From Pseudochrobactrum sp. sp1633 (lineage in GTDB: Bacteria; Pseudomonadota; Alphaproteobacteria; Rhizobiales; Rhizobiaceae), in assembly GCF_030376605.1 (NCBI RefSeq), contig NZ_JARRAE010000003.1, positions 275,269-339,268 on the forward strand: a DNA stretch of 64,000 nt, given 5' to 3'. The position numbers and the translations under genes are program-made. This document shows positions 8,737 to 17,160 of the stretch, piece by piece (position 1 is the first letter of the stretch; the number at the start of each line of letters is the position of its first letter). Below the pieces are notes generated by a model. It had not been told where the DNA came from, made no database searches, and was given only the letters and a program-made list of their open reading frames with translations.

Positions 8737-8762
8737 ATGGCTGCGTTTATAAACGCAGCCAT
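8737..8762. repeat. Perfect 26-bp palindrome overlapping a stop codon
   Basis: ATGGCTGCGTTTA (8737-8749) is followed directly by its exact reverse complement through 8762. The TAA stop of the VOC/esterase gene (8747-8749, minus strand) sits at the centre. There is no T-run, so it is not a standard terminator; it could protect the 3' end of the mRNA. Confidence 0.7.
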
Positions 8763-10264
8763 TCCTTTGCATGGGTAATATCATCCTGAGATAACTGATG
8801 ACCTGCATTGAGTGTCTCTGCCGTCAGGTCAGCTCCGTTCTTGCTGAGCCATGTATTCAGCGCTTCAGCATATTTTCCGTAAGGATCAGATTTACCGGCC
8901 AGCGTCAGAACTTCTGTGCCGGACAGATCAACCTGCGGTACATCTTCCAGCACATGCATCGGCCGGCACAGAATAGCGCGGCGGATCAGTTTCGGGAAAA
9001 GCGCCATCACTGCAGCGGCAAAATTTGCACCATTAGAATAGCCGAGCACCGTGATATCTTCCGGTTTAAGTCCGTAGGAGACAATGGCGCCTTCAAAGAA
9101 AGCGTTGAAAGCCTCAGCTTCCGAGCGGATATCTGCCTGATCAAACTGCGTAGCACCAAAGCGGCGGAACCAGCGTGCAGTGCCTTCCTCATGGCTGCGG
9201 CCACGTACGCCGAGCAGGGTAGCGCGCGGATTGATGCGATGTGCCATAGGCATCAGATCGGTTTCATTGCCGCCAGTGCCGTGCAACAGCAGAATAACAC
9301 TGCCATCAGGATTTTCAGGTGTGTGGAAACGATGGACAAACGGCAAATCACGCATAGCAATACGCTCCTCTCCGGGCATCGAAAACTGCGGCATTATGAT
9401 TTTCAGATCCTGCGCGCGCTCCTGATTATGCGGTGGCACAAACAGTGTTTCGCCCAGATGCTCCGGTGTTTCATCAATGGTAAAACCCGGCCCGTCGGTT
9501 GCCAGCTCAATCAGCGTTCCGCCCGGTTCACGCACATAAAGAGAGATGAAATATTTGCGGTCATGGAAATTGGTGATCGACGAGTTGAGGCGTGACAATT
9601 CCGTTTCAGACGCTTTGATTGCATCGACATCTTTGGCACGGAAGGCCACATGGTCGGCAATACCAGTTCCCGGAATTCCGGGCACAAAGCCGGTGACATT
9701 GCGCACATCCACGAAATCTGTGTCGGAAACCATGCGCAGCACTGTTTCTTCTCGCTGCCCTTCACTATAGCCGAAGCGCTTGATGAAGGCGGCGGTTTCC
9801 TCCTGCGTTTCAGTGAAAAGGGTAACGCTGTGCAGACGGGTGGGGGCAGAATTCCACTGATGTGCAGCCGGCATGTCATGACCGACCAGCTTGACGGTAA
9901 CGCCGTCCGGATCTTTCAGGCGCAGCACAGGTTCACCGAATTCGCGTTTAGGGCCTTCTACGCGGATTTGCTGGGACAGAGCGCGTGTCAGCCAGTCACC
10001 AATTGATTCCGGCGGGACTGCCAAGGCAATTTCGGCTACCTGTCCGTGTCCGACACGCCCGCGGGCACCTTCTTCCCAGACCAAAAAGGTAATCAGTGAA
10101 CCCGGAGAGCCAAGCGCATCACCATAGAACAGGTGCAATTGTTCGCCGTCTTCAAAGCCGCCGGTCTGTTTGACCAGACGCAACCCCAGAAAACCTGCAT
10201 AAAAATCAATATTGGCCTGCACATTGCGAGTAATGAGGGTCACATGATGGATACCGGAGGTCAT
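8747..10264 (-). CDS. Fused VOC (glyoxalase/dioxygenase-like) and carboxylesterase, MhqO-MhqD type
   Basis: This 505-residue protein joins two enzymes. Residues 1-130 and about 142-265 are paired VOC modules starting IHHVTLITRNVQANIDFY and LHSVTLFTETQEET, as in ring-cleaving dioxygenases of the MhqO type. Residues about 310-505 are an alpha/beta hydrolase of the YpfH/MhqD esterase type with LLLHGTGGNETDL, nucleophile Ser410 in GYSNGAN, Asp460 in GKSDPYG and His489 in AGHQL. In Bacillus the two are separate genes induced by hydroquinones, so a role in quinone detoxification is likely by analogy. The frame is continuous and neither part lacks catalytic residues. Its own promoter lies in the spacer toward 10700. 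Confidence 0.88.
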   Translation of the reverse strand: MTSGIHHVTLITRNVQANIDFYAGFLGLRLVKQTGGFEDGEQLHLFYGDALGSPGSLITFLVWEEGARGRVGHGQVAEIALAVPPESIGDWLTRALSQQIRVEGPKREFGEPVLRLKDPDGVTVKLVGHDMPAAHQWNSAPTRLHSVTLFTETQEETAAFIKRFGYSEGQREETVLRMVSDTDFVDVRNVTGFVPGIPGTGIADHVAFRAKDVDAIKASETELSRLNSSITNFHDRKYFISLYVREPGGTLIELATDGPGFTIDETPEHLGETLFVPPHNQERAQDLKIIMPQFSMPGEERIAMRDLPFVHRFHTPENPDGSVILLLHGTGGNETDLMPMAHRINPRATLLGVRGRSHEEGTARWFRRFGATQFDQADIRSEAEAFNAFFEGAIVSYGLKPEDITVLGYSNGANFAAAVMALFPKLIRRAILCRPMHVLEDVPQVDLSGTEVLTLAGKSDPYGKYAEALNTWLSKNGADLTAETLNAGHQLSQDDITHAKEWLRL

Positions 10265-10436
10265 ATTGGCCTTTCTGAAACTGATGAAGCAGAGAATGAA
10301 ATCAATCTCTGCCGAGCTGTTCTGTGCTTTGCATTATATTATCGCAGATTTGTATTTTTGTAATATGGGCAGGGTGAACAGTGTATCAACACCGGTCAAT
10401 TCCCGAAAAGTTGATTTACAGCACATGATATAAAAA

Positions 10437-10467
10437 GACCCCGCTTTGATGATCAAAACGGGGCAGA
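10437..10467 (-). terminator. Terminator-like hairpin with no annotated minus-strand gene ahead of it
   Basis: CCCCG-c-TTTGAT-g-ATCAAA-a-CGGGG (about 10440-10462) forms a long stem. The T-run (TCTTTTT) lies on the minus-strand side. It could end an unseen minus-strand small RNA from 10470-10700, or be a leader element of the plus-strand frame that starts at 10500. Confidence 0.5.
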
Positions 10468-10499
10468 TATCGAGTAGGTATCATGAGGAGATCAACTTG

Positions 10500-10607
10500 G
10501 TGAAAATATCATCTGTTGATAATACAAATATACGCATAAGTGCATACAAAAATAGTCCAATAAGAAGCGGGAAATTTGTTGTTATTTTAGCATTCGGAAT
10601 TTTATGA
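10500..10607 (+). CDS. Possible 35-residue peptide ahead of the autotransporter
   Basis: A GTG at 10500 is preceded by GAGGAG at 10484-10489 with good spacing and opens a 35-codon frame ending at TGA 10605-10607. The peptide has a polar first half (KISSVDNTNIRIS) and a hydrophobic end (KFVVILAFGIL) that could be a short membrane segment. It lies 125 bases before the autotransporter start. It may be a leader peptide, a remnant of a longer gene, or chance. The rest of the 10265-10732 spacer is AT-rich and shows no other gene. Confidence 0.25.
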   Translation: MKISSVDNTNIRISAYKNSPIRSGKFVVILAFGIL

Positions 10608-10732
10608 AATCATCGCAAGTGTGTGAAAAATACAATCTGTGATATTGTTTTGGTGCGTACTGCACGTTACGTACTTTACTTTTTATGTTCTGATATAAGT
10701 ATATTCACACATGATAAATGTGGAGGATGCTT

Positions 10733-13726
10733 ATGAAAGAGCTCTTATTCGCAAGTACAGTACTTAGCAGTGCATTTATTTTTAGTTCAGCAGCGAATGC
10801 CGCACCATGTGTAGCCAATGCAAACGGCACCTTTACCGTTAACAACGGCAATAATCAAAACGGATGTTCTGTATCATCTGTCCAAAATATAATTGGTAAT
10901 ACATCTTCAGGTAATATCGGTTTTCTCATTTAAAGTCAGGGACTTAATCGTGTTTTGACAATTGAGAATGATTTCACAACGACGGTTAAGGGAGCTGTAG
11001 GTATCTCAGTTTATGGTACGTCTCCTGATTTTACCTCAACATTTGACGCCTCCGGTAAAACAATTAATCTAACAATTGAGAATACTGATGCAAACTCTGC
11101 AGCGCCTGCCGGTGATAATATTGCCAAGAATGGTGTCGGGGTGACGCATGGTGGTACCGTGAGAATCGGTACATTGAATTTAAAGATGCTGAATTTGCCA
11201 AGCCGTGGGGTTTTTGAACATTATGGTGTGGTGGCCGGATCGACAAATAATGCCGGTGAAACATCCGCATTTAATGGTATGCGCTCAAGGGCGCTTTTTG
11301 ATAATCTTGATATAAAAATGCAATCCGGACCGTATGTTTTTGGCTACCCTCTTTTAGTCGGTATTCGTGCTATACAGGGTGCACATCGGCAAAGCGGAAA
11401 CGGATCTGCGGGCTATGTGGAAGTAAAGGGCGATCTGGCAATCGATATTGATGCAGCGTCAAATGATGCCATTGGCATTTACGTATCAGGTTCAGAGCAA
11501 AACCGCAGGGTACCGGAAGTCAGGTTAAACAACAGCAATATTAAAATTAAGAGTACATCCGGTCGTGCCAATGCAATCCGTCTGGGTAAAACGGCCGATG
11601 TCGGCACAGGTGAGGGTCGTCTGACCTCACTTGGTCGCATGGAAATTGATACAACGGCTGCTGCCAACAGTTCTGCCATCGCTGTGATCTGGCAGGGGGC
11701 TGTGTTGGATGCCAATACGGATGCTTCAAGTACGACCATTGCGGCCGGCCGTGAAGCCATTAGTATCAGCGGTAATTTTAACCAATCCAATGCACAGACC
11801 GACACGATGTTCAATAATCTTGTTGCGTCTACAACTTCAACAACAGCGAACCTTGTTGAAGTTGCGAGTAATCAACAAAATTATTTGCTGACTGTGCGTG
11901 GCTCCAGGAGTCTGCTGACAGCTGCCAGCGGCGGATATCTGCTTAATGTTGACGGAATAAGCGGTCAACCAAGTATAACTACGTTCAATTTTTCAGAAGG
12001 AACGATGCTTGGCCTGACCAATAAGGCAGCTGTATCGACTTTAAATCTGAATCTTGATCAGAAGGCAAAATGGGTTTTGCAGGAGAAGACCGGTTCTGCG
12101 CCTTCAACCACGGCTGTTTTCACCAAGCTAGATCTTAAAAATGCTTCTGAAGTTGTAGCCTACGGATCAGGCGGTGCTCCCGCTGCCTTTACTTTGCAGG
12201 GAGACATCGACAACATTGGCGGTATTCTCAACCTGTCAGATAGCAAAACCGGTGACCAGTTGATTCTGCGCGGGCAATATGTGGGCTCGCAGGGAGCTGT
12301 CGCACATCTGGATACATTCCTTGGCGCCAGCGGCTCAGCTTCTGATATGATTGTAAATGACGGTAGTGCAATTTCCGGACAGACCCTGCTGCATATTAAG
12401 AATACAGGGACTGATGCCGACGGGACAGATACTGAGCCGGGGCATGGCATTAAGCTTGTAAACTCGATTAATGGCGGCACAACAACAGCTGATGCCTTCA
12501 TGCTTGATGCAAGTGCAACCAACGCCTATCAGTTTAATGACAAGACTGTTGTTGGTGCCGGCGCCTACGCATATTCCTTGTATAGAGGGCCAAATGCCAA
12601 ATCCTCTTCCGCATCTGATGAGTATTCAGACAGTGAGATTGCGGATGATTGGTATTTGCGCTCACAACTCGACAAAAAAGACCCTGAGCCGCAGTTTACA
12701 CAGGGTGTGCCTGTCTATGAGGCTTATCCGCAGATCCTGTTGGCTTTGAACAGCCTGCCCACACTCCAGCAGCGTGTCGGCAATCGCTACTGGAGCAATG
12801 CCGGTAATATTATGATTGAGCAGGGTGCGGACGTGATCGGTACTCCGGCTGTTCCTGCGGCTGAAGCCGGAAGCTTTACCGAACGCAACGGCATCTGGGG
12901 ACGTATTGAAGGTCAGCACCTGAAGTCTAAACCGGCCGCCACCACATCAGGCACGCAGTATGATGCTGATATCTTTAAAATGCAGGCCGGTCTTGATGGC
13001 GTTTTAACAGAGACTGATAATGGTCTGCTGATTGGCGGTATTACTGTTCATTATGGCCACGCATCAGCAGATACCCGTTCGGAACATGGTCTTGGTAAGA
13101 TCTCTGTCGACGGTTATGGCTTTGGTGGTACGCTGACCTGGTATGGAAATAACGGTTTCTATGTTGATACGCAGGCACAGGCAACATGGTATGACAGTGA
13201 TCTGAGTACCAGAGGCGGAAGTGCTGTCTCTCTTGTCGATGGCAATAACGGCTTTGGTTATGCTTTATCTGCTGAAACCGGTAAGCGGATTGCGCTGAAT
13301 GACCGCTGGTCGGTTACACCGCAGGCACAGCTTATTTATTCCAATGTCGATTTTGATAATTTTACCGATCAGTATAATGGTGCTGTTTCCCTCCATAAGG
13401 GCGACAGTCTTCAGGGGCGCATCGGTGTTTCCGCGGATTATCAGAACTCCTGGTACAATGACAAAGGCATGATAAACCGTTCTTATGTCTACGGTATTGC
13501 CAATTTGTATTATGAGTTCCTCGACGGCTCAGCGGTTGATGTATCGTCTGTACGTTTTGCCAGCCGCAATGACCGCTTCTGGGGCGGGATTGGACTGGGT
13601 GGCAGCTACAACTGGGATAATGATAAATATTCCATCTATGGCGAGGGGGCGGTAAATACGAGCCTCAATAATTTCGGAGACAGCTACGCCTATAAAGGAA
13701 CCATCGGACTTCGTGTTAAATGGTGA
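10733..13726 (+). pseudogene. Autotransporter outer-membrane protein interrupted by an in-frame stop
   Basis: One frame of 998 codons encodes a type Va autotransporter. Codons 1-66 carry a signal peptide (MKELLFASTVLSSAFIF, cleavage after ANA) and the start of the passenger; a TAA at 10931-10933 then breaks the frame, and the same frame continues SQGLNRVLTIEN to 13726. The passenger is Asn/Thr/Ser/Gly-rich beta-helix-like sequence. The last roughly 290 residues, from NGIWGRIEGQHL, form the barrel domain, ending GLRVKW with the usual C-terminal aromatic. A CAA-to-TAA change would explain the stop. A TTG at 10955 could start the second part but has no ribosome site and would lack a signal peptide. 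Composition is more AT-rich than the flanking core genes. It is either a recent pseudogene or a sequencing error. Confidence 0.85.
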
Positions 13727-13753
13727 TAAGTTTGAATATCTCTTAAAAACATT

Positions 13754-13783
13754 GAAGCCCTGGAGACATCCGGGGCTTTTTTA
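13754..13783 (+). terminator. Rho-independent terminator of the autotransporter gene
   Basis: GAAGCCCTGGA and TCCGGGGCTTTTTT form a G:C-rich stem with one mismatch around GACA, 28 bases after the stop. Confidence 0.88.
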
Positions 13784-13851
13784 TAAATCATCAAGCATTT
13801 GATAACGCAAAGCGATTTTGAAATGTGGCTGCAAATTATCTACGGAGAAAG

Positions 13852-13927
13852 TGGTGAGCGCGCACGGGTTCGAACCGTGGACCTACTGATTAAAAGTCAG
13901 TTGCTCTACCGGCTGAGCTACGCGCTC
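13852..13927 (-). tRNA. tRNA-Lys (anticodon TTT), copy 1
   Basis: Read on the minus strand, the 76-nt gene has acceptor arms GAGCGCG/CGCGCTC, a D arm in AGCTCAGCCGGTAGAGCA, anticodon loop CTTTTAA with TTT for lysine, T loop GGTTCGAACC, discriminator A and an encoded CCA. All arms pair. Confidence 0.97.
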
Positions 13928-14140
13928 TTGCAATTTCGAAGACACAAGGTCTTTGTCAGGAGCATCTCGGTAATGCTCTGCAAGTGGGGCGATACATAGG
14001 GTGGTTTGACGCTATCGTCAACAGCAAAAATCAGTGTTTAAATTCAAAGTTTTAATTTTATGCACAGAATATGCAGGATTGCATATACATGCTCGTTGAG
14101 CTGAAATATTGATTTTTTAATTTTATAAAAAGGGAGAGAG

Positions 14141-14216
14141 TGGTGAGCGCGCACGGGTTCGAACCGTGGACCTACTGATTAAAAGTCAGTTGCTCTACCG
14201 GCTGAGCTACGCGCTC
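14141..14216 (-). tRNA. tRNA-Lys (anticodon TTT), copy 2
   Basis: Identical in all 76 bases to copy 1, 289 bp away on the same strand, including the encoded CCA. It is the 5'-most of the pair. Its upstream region is the second copy of the duplicated flank, so both copies probably have equivalent promoters. Confidence 0.97.
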
Positions 14217-14289
14217 TTGCAATTTCGAAGACACAAGGTCTTTGTGAGGAGCATCTCGGTAATGCTCTGCAAGTGGGGCGATACATAGG

Positions 14290-14733
14290 TGCGGTAATTC
14301 GGATCGTCAACACCCAAAATCATCGTTTTCCATGAGAAAAGGTGTTTTCTTGAGTTTTTTCTGATTTTTCCCCAGATAGGTGACCAGATTTTAGCTTTAG
14401 GCACCACGTAATTTATGTTTTCAGGCTCCGGTTCTCAAAACGAAGCGGGAGATTATATGCGTTTTGTATAATTATCCTTCAAATTGATTCCCCTAAGCCA
14501 TTGTTTGCGTGGTTGATTCTTTGGGGGACGGCCTGTTGTCTGAATAAACAAGACATTTGATACGCAAACTTTAAAGGTAACGGCATCGTCTGTTTCTATC
14601 TTTTGAATTTCTGGCTATAAGACGCGCACAGACAATCTTCTGCAATGCGCGGAGGATGCACCACAGAATGGCGCAGAACCATTTTGGCCGGATTTTTCCG
14701 GTGACTGGTTCCGCAGCATGACAGGAAAACACT
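14290..14733. other. Spacer between tRNA-Lys and ccdA (444 bp)
   Basis: I see no supported gene. The frames present are short and lack ribosome sites. The last 20 bases provide the ccdA ribosome site (ACAGGAAAAC). A loose inverted repeat CCCCTAA...TTGGGGG near 14490-14526 is too weak to call. Confidence 0.5.
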
Positions 14734-15480
14734 ATGGCAATTGACATTTCTTACCTTACAGCTGTTGGTGCCGGTGCCTTGTCTTTTCTCTCTCCCTGTG
14801 TGCTGCCGCTGGTGCCGCCTTATCTCTGTTATATGGCGGGCGTGAGTGTGGATGATTTCCGCAATGGCGGCGAGGCCTCGCAGGCCATGCGCAACCGTAT
14901 CCGTTTGCTGCTGACGTCATTTGCATTCGTTCTCGGCTTTACCACTGTTTTTGTGGCGCTCGGTGCCGGTGCATCATCGATCGGTCACTTTCTGCGCCAA
15001 TGGCAGCAGGAAATGGCAATTGCCGCCGGTCTTGTGATTATTGTGATGGGTTTGAACTTCCTCGGGCTAATCCGCATTCCGATGCTGTCGCGGGAAGCGC
15101 GCTTTCAGGCCAATTCCGCACCGGCCACACCGCTGGGTGCTTATATTATGGGGTTGGCCTTTGCATTCGGCTGGACACCATGTATCGGGCCGGTGTTGGG
15201 GCCGATCCTGACACTCGCAGGCTCAAAAGCTTCGGTGCTCGATGGCGCATCACTGCTGGCTGTTTATTCGCTGGGACTGGGCATTCCGTTTATGCTGGCG
15301 GCATTATTCTCCGGCAGATTTATGCGTTTCCTCTCACGTTTCCGCGTGCATATGGGCAAGGTAGAAAAAGTGATGGGTATTCTGCTGGTGCTTGCCGGTA
15401 TCCTGTTCCTCACAGGCGGTATGGAGGCTTTTGCCTTCTGGTTGCTTGAGACATTCCCTGTGCTGGGTAAACTCGGATAA
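14734..15480 (+). CDS. ccdA: Cytochrome c biogenesis / thiol-disulfide transporter CcdA
   Basis: This 248-residue inner-membrane protein moves reducing equivalents from cytoplasmic thioredoxin across the membrane for cytochrome c maturation or other periplasmic thiol reduction. Six hydrophobic segments are visible. The two redox cysteines lie in the family motifs SPCVLPLVPPYL (segment 1) and WTPCIGPVLGPIL (segment 4). A third Cys follows in YLCYMAG. Length is normal for the short CcdA form without DsbD periplasmic domains. No ccm or thioredoxin gene adjoins it, so its partner is elsewhere. Confidence 0.95.
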   Translation: MAIDISYLTAVGAGALSFLSPCVLPLVPPYLCYMAGVSVDDFRNGGEASQAMRNRIRLLLTSFAFVLGFTTVFVALGAGASSIGHFLRQWQQEMAIAAGLVIIVMGLNFLGLIRIPMLSREARFQANSAPATPLGAYIMGLAFAFGWTPCIGPVLGPILTLAGSKASVLDGASLLAVYSLGLGIPFMLAALFSGRFMRFLSRFRVHMGKVEKVMGILLVLAGILFLTGGMEAFAFWLLETFPVLGKLG

Positions 15481-15691
15481 TCATCACAGATCGTGCCGTT
15501 TGTTTCTGAAAAGTGACCGGCTTGCTCATAAAATTTATAGAAGCGCGGATTTAAAAACAGATTTATACAGCTAATCATGCAGATCCGTTTACCGCTGCCT
15601 TGTATTGTGTAAATGAATCTATACGTTTCGCCCGTAAAGTGGTTCTGATAAATCAGACCATTGACTGCCAGTTCGAATAACGGAAATATTT

Positions 15692-17053
15692 ATGGCTTCC
15701 AGATCCTGCCTGACCATCATCCTCGCTGCCGGTGAGGGTACACGCATGAAATCCTCTATGTCGAAAGTACTGCATGAGATCGCCGGTTTGCCGCTGGTAG
15801 GCCATGTGGTCAAGGCTGTGCAGGGCGCTGATGATGAGGTCGATCTGGCGGTTGTGGTCGGGCGCGGCGCGGAAGATGTGCAAAAAGCTGTCGGCAAAAT
15901 CAGCACGACTGCGCGTTTTTATGAGCAGACCGAGCGTCTGGGTACTGCCCACGCGGTTCTGGCTGCGCGTGAAGCACTGGCCGAAAATCATGATGATGTG
16001 CTGGTGGTTTTTGGCGATACGCCGCTGATCGAAGAAACCTCATTGCGCGCTGCCCGTAACAAGCTGGCTGAAGGTGCGGATATTGTGGTGATGGGCTTTC
16101 GTCCTGAAAATCCGACCGGCTATGGCCGCCTGGTTGAAGAGAATGGCAAGCTGATTGCTATTGTTGAAGAAAAAGATGCGACAGACGATCAGCGCAAAAT
16201 CATTTTCTGCAATGGTGGGTTGATGGCGCTGAACGGCAAACATGCGCTGCAGCTGATCTCTGCCGTGAAGAACGATAATTCCAAAGGCGAATATTATCTC
16301 ACTGATGTGGTGAAGCTGGCGCATGCGCAAGGTCTGAATGTTATCGCCATTGATGTGCCGGTTGAGAATGTCATCGGCATTAATAATCGTGCTGAACTGG
16401 CCGAAGCTGAAGCTCTGTGGCAGGCACGTAAACGCCGTGATGTGATGCTGTCCGGTGTGACGCTGATTGCACCAGAAACGGTTTTCTTTGCTCATGATAC
16501 GCTGATTGAAGCGGATGTGCTGATTGAACCGAATGTCTTCTTCGGCGCTAAAGTGACTGTTGAAAGCGGCGCGGTCATCCATGCATTCTCGCATATTGAA
16601 GGTGCCCATATTGGTGCCAATGCCAACGTGGGGCCGTTTGCGCGCTTACGTCCGGGTGCAAAGCTTGGCACGAAAGCCAAGGTCGGCAATTTCTGCGAAG
16701 TGAAAAATGCGGATATCGGCACCGGTGCTAAGGTCAATCATCTGTCCTATATCGGCGATGCGACTGTGGGTGCGGAAACCAATATCGGTGCGGGCGTCAT
16801 CACCTGCAATTATGACGGCTATAACAAGTTTAAAACCATAATTGGCAGCAATGCATTTGTCGGTTCCAACTCTGCTCTGGTTGCACCGCTGACAATCGGT
16901 AACGGTGTCTATGTGGCTTCCGGCAGCGTGATTACGGATGAAGTGCCTGAGAATGCATTAGCGCTCGGCCGTGCCCGTCAGGTCAACAAAGAAGGTCGTG
17001 CAGAAGTTTTGCGCGAAAAGTATAAAGCCATTAAGGCAAATAAAAACAAATAA
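15692..17053 (+). CDS. glmU: Bifunctional UDP-GlcNAc pyrophosphorylase / glucosamine-1-phosphate acetyltransferase
   Basis: This 453-residue enzyme catalyses the last two steps to UDP-N-acetylglucosamine for peptidoglycan and lipid A. The N-terminal uridyltransferase has the [17 protein letters not shown] nucleotide-binding signature at about residues 11-27. The C-terminal half shows left-handed beta-helix hexapeptides ([26 protein letters not shown]), with the acetyl-CoA site near the end. It is followed 107 bases later by glmS, which makes glucosamine-6-phosphate, so the two form a pathway cluster. No strong ribosome site is visible before the ATG. Confidence 0.97.
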   Translation: MASRSCLTIILAAGEGTRMKSSMSKVLHEIAGLPLVGHVVKAVQGADDEVDLAVVVGRGAEDVQKAVGKISTTARFYEQTERLGTAHAVLAAREALAENHDDVLVVFGDTPLIEETSLRAARNKLAEGADIVVMGFRPENPTGYGRLVEENGKLIAIVEEKDATDDQRKIIFCNGGLMALNGKHALQLISAVKNDNSKGEYYLTDVVKLAHAQGLNVIAIDVPVENVIGINNRAELAEAEALWQARKRRDVMLSGVTLIAPETVFFAHDTLIEADVLIEPNVFFGAKVTVESGAVIHAFSHIEGAHIGANANVGPFARLRPGAKLGTKAKVGNFCEVKNADIGTGAKVNHLSYIGDATVGAETNIGAGVITCNYDGYNKFKTIIGSNAFVGSNSALVAPLTIGNGVYVASGSVITDEVPENALALGRARQVNKEGRAEVLREKYKAIKANKNK

Positions 17054-17062
17054 TTATCATAA

Positions 17063-17093
17063 AAACATCATTTTAAAATTTAGAATGATGTTC
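17063..17093. other. Stem-loop between glmU and glmS
   Basis: AACATCATT and AATGATGTT pair across an AT-rich loop in the 107-bp spacer. No T-run follows, so it is more likely a processing or stability element than a terminator. The spacer is too short for a glmS ribozyme. Confidence 0.45.
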
Positions 17094-17160
17094 GGAATTG
17101 TGTGGTCTTGAGACCTATAGGTCAGACCTTAAAACAAAGACGCAACAGGAACAGACACTC

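Larger units (their letters stand above)
13844..14289. repeat. 157-bp direct duplication carrying tRNA-Lys
   Basis: Segments 13844-14000 and 14133-14289 are identical except for two bases, with a 289-bp period. Each holds a whole tRNA-Lys gene plus about 73 bases of its 5' flank (right side, since the genes are on the minus strand). The flank includes a GAGCATTACCGAGATGCTC stem. The interval 14001-14132 is unrelated AT-rich sequence. Confidence 0.9.

Noticed and set aside
8798..9595. 265-codon plus-strand frame opposite the VOC/esterase gene
   Set aside because: Covers a well-supported fused enzyme on the other strand and shows no domain of its own.
10955..13726. Treating the post-stop autotransporter segment as an independent gene from TTG 10955
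   Set aside because: There is no ribosome site before the TTG and the product would lack a signal peptide; the frame is continuous with the upstream signal peptide apart from one stop.
13799..13999. 66-codon plus-strand frame
   Set aside because: It runs through tRNA-Lys copy 1 and its flank on the other strand.
13844..14289. Duplicated segment as a CRISPR or attachment site
   Set aside because: There are only two long copies, each containing a complete tRNA; no short regular repeats, integrase or cas gene lies nearby.
17054..17160. glmS ribozyme or riboswitch between glmU and glmS
   Set aside because: The 107-bp gap is too short and shows only a simple AT-rich stem-loop.
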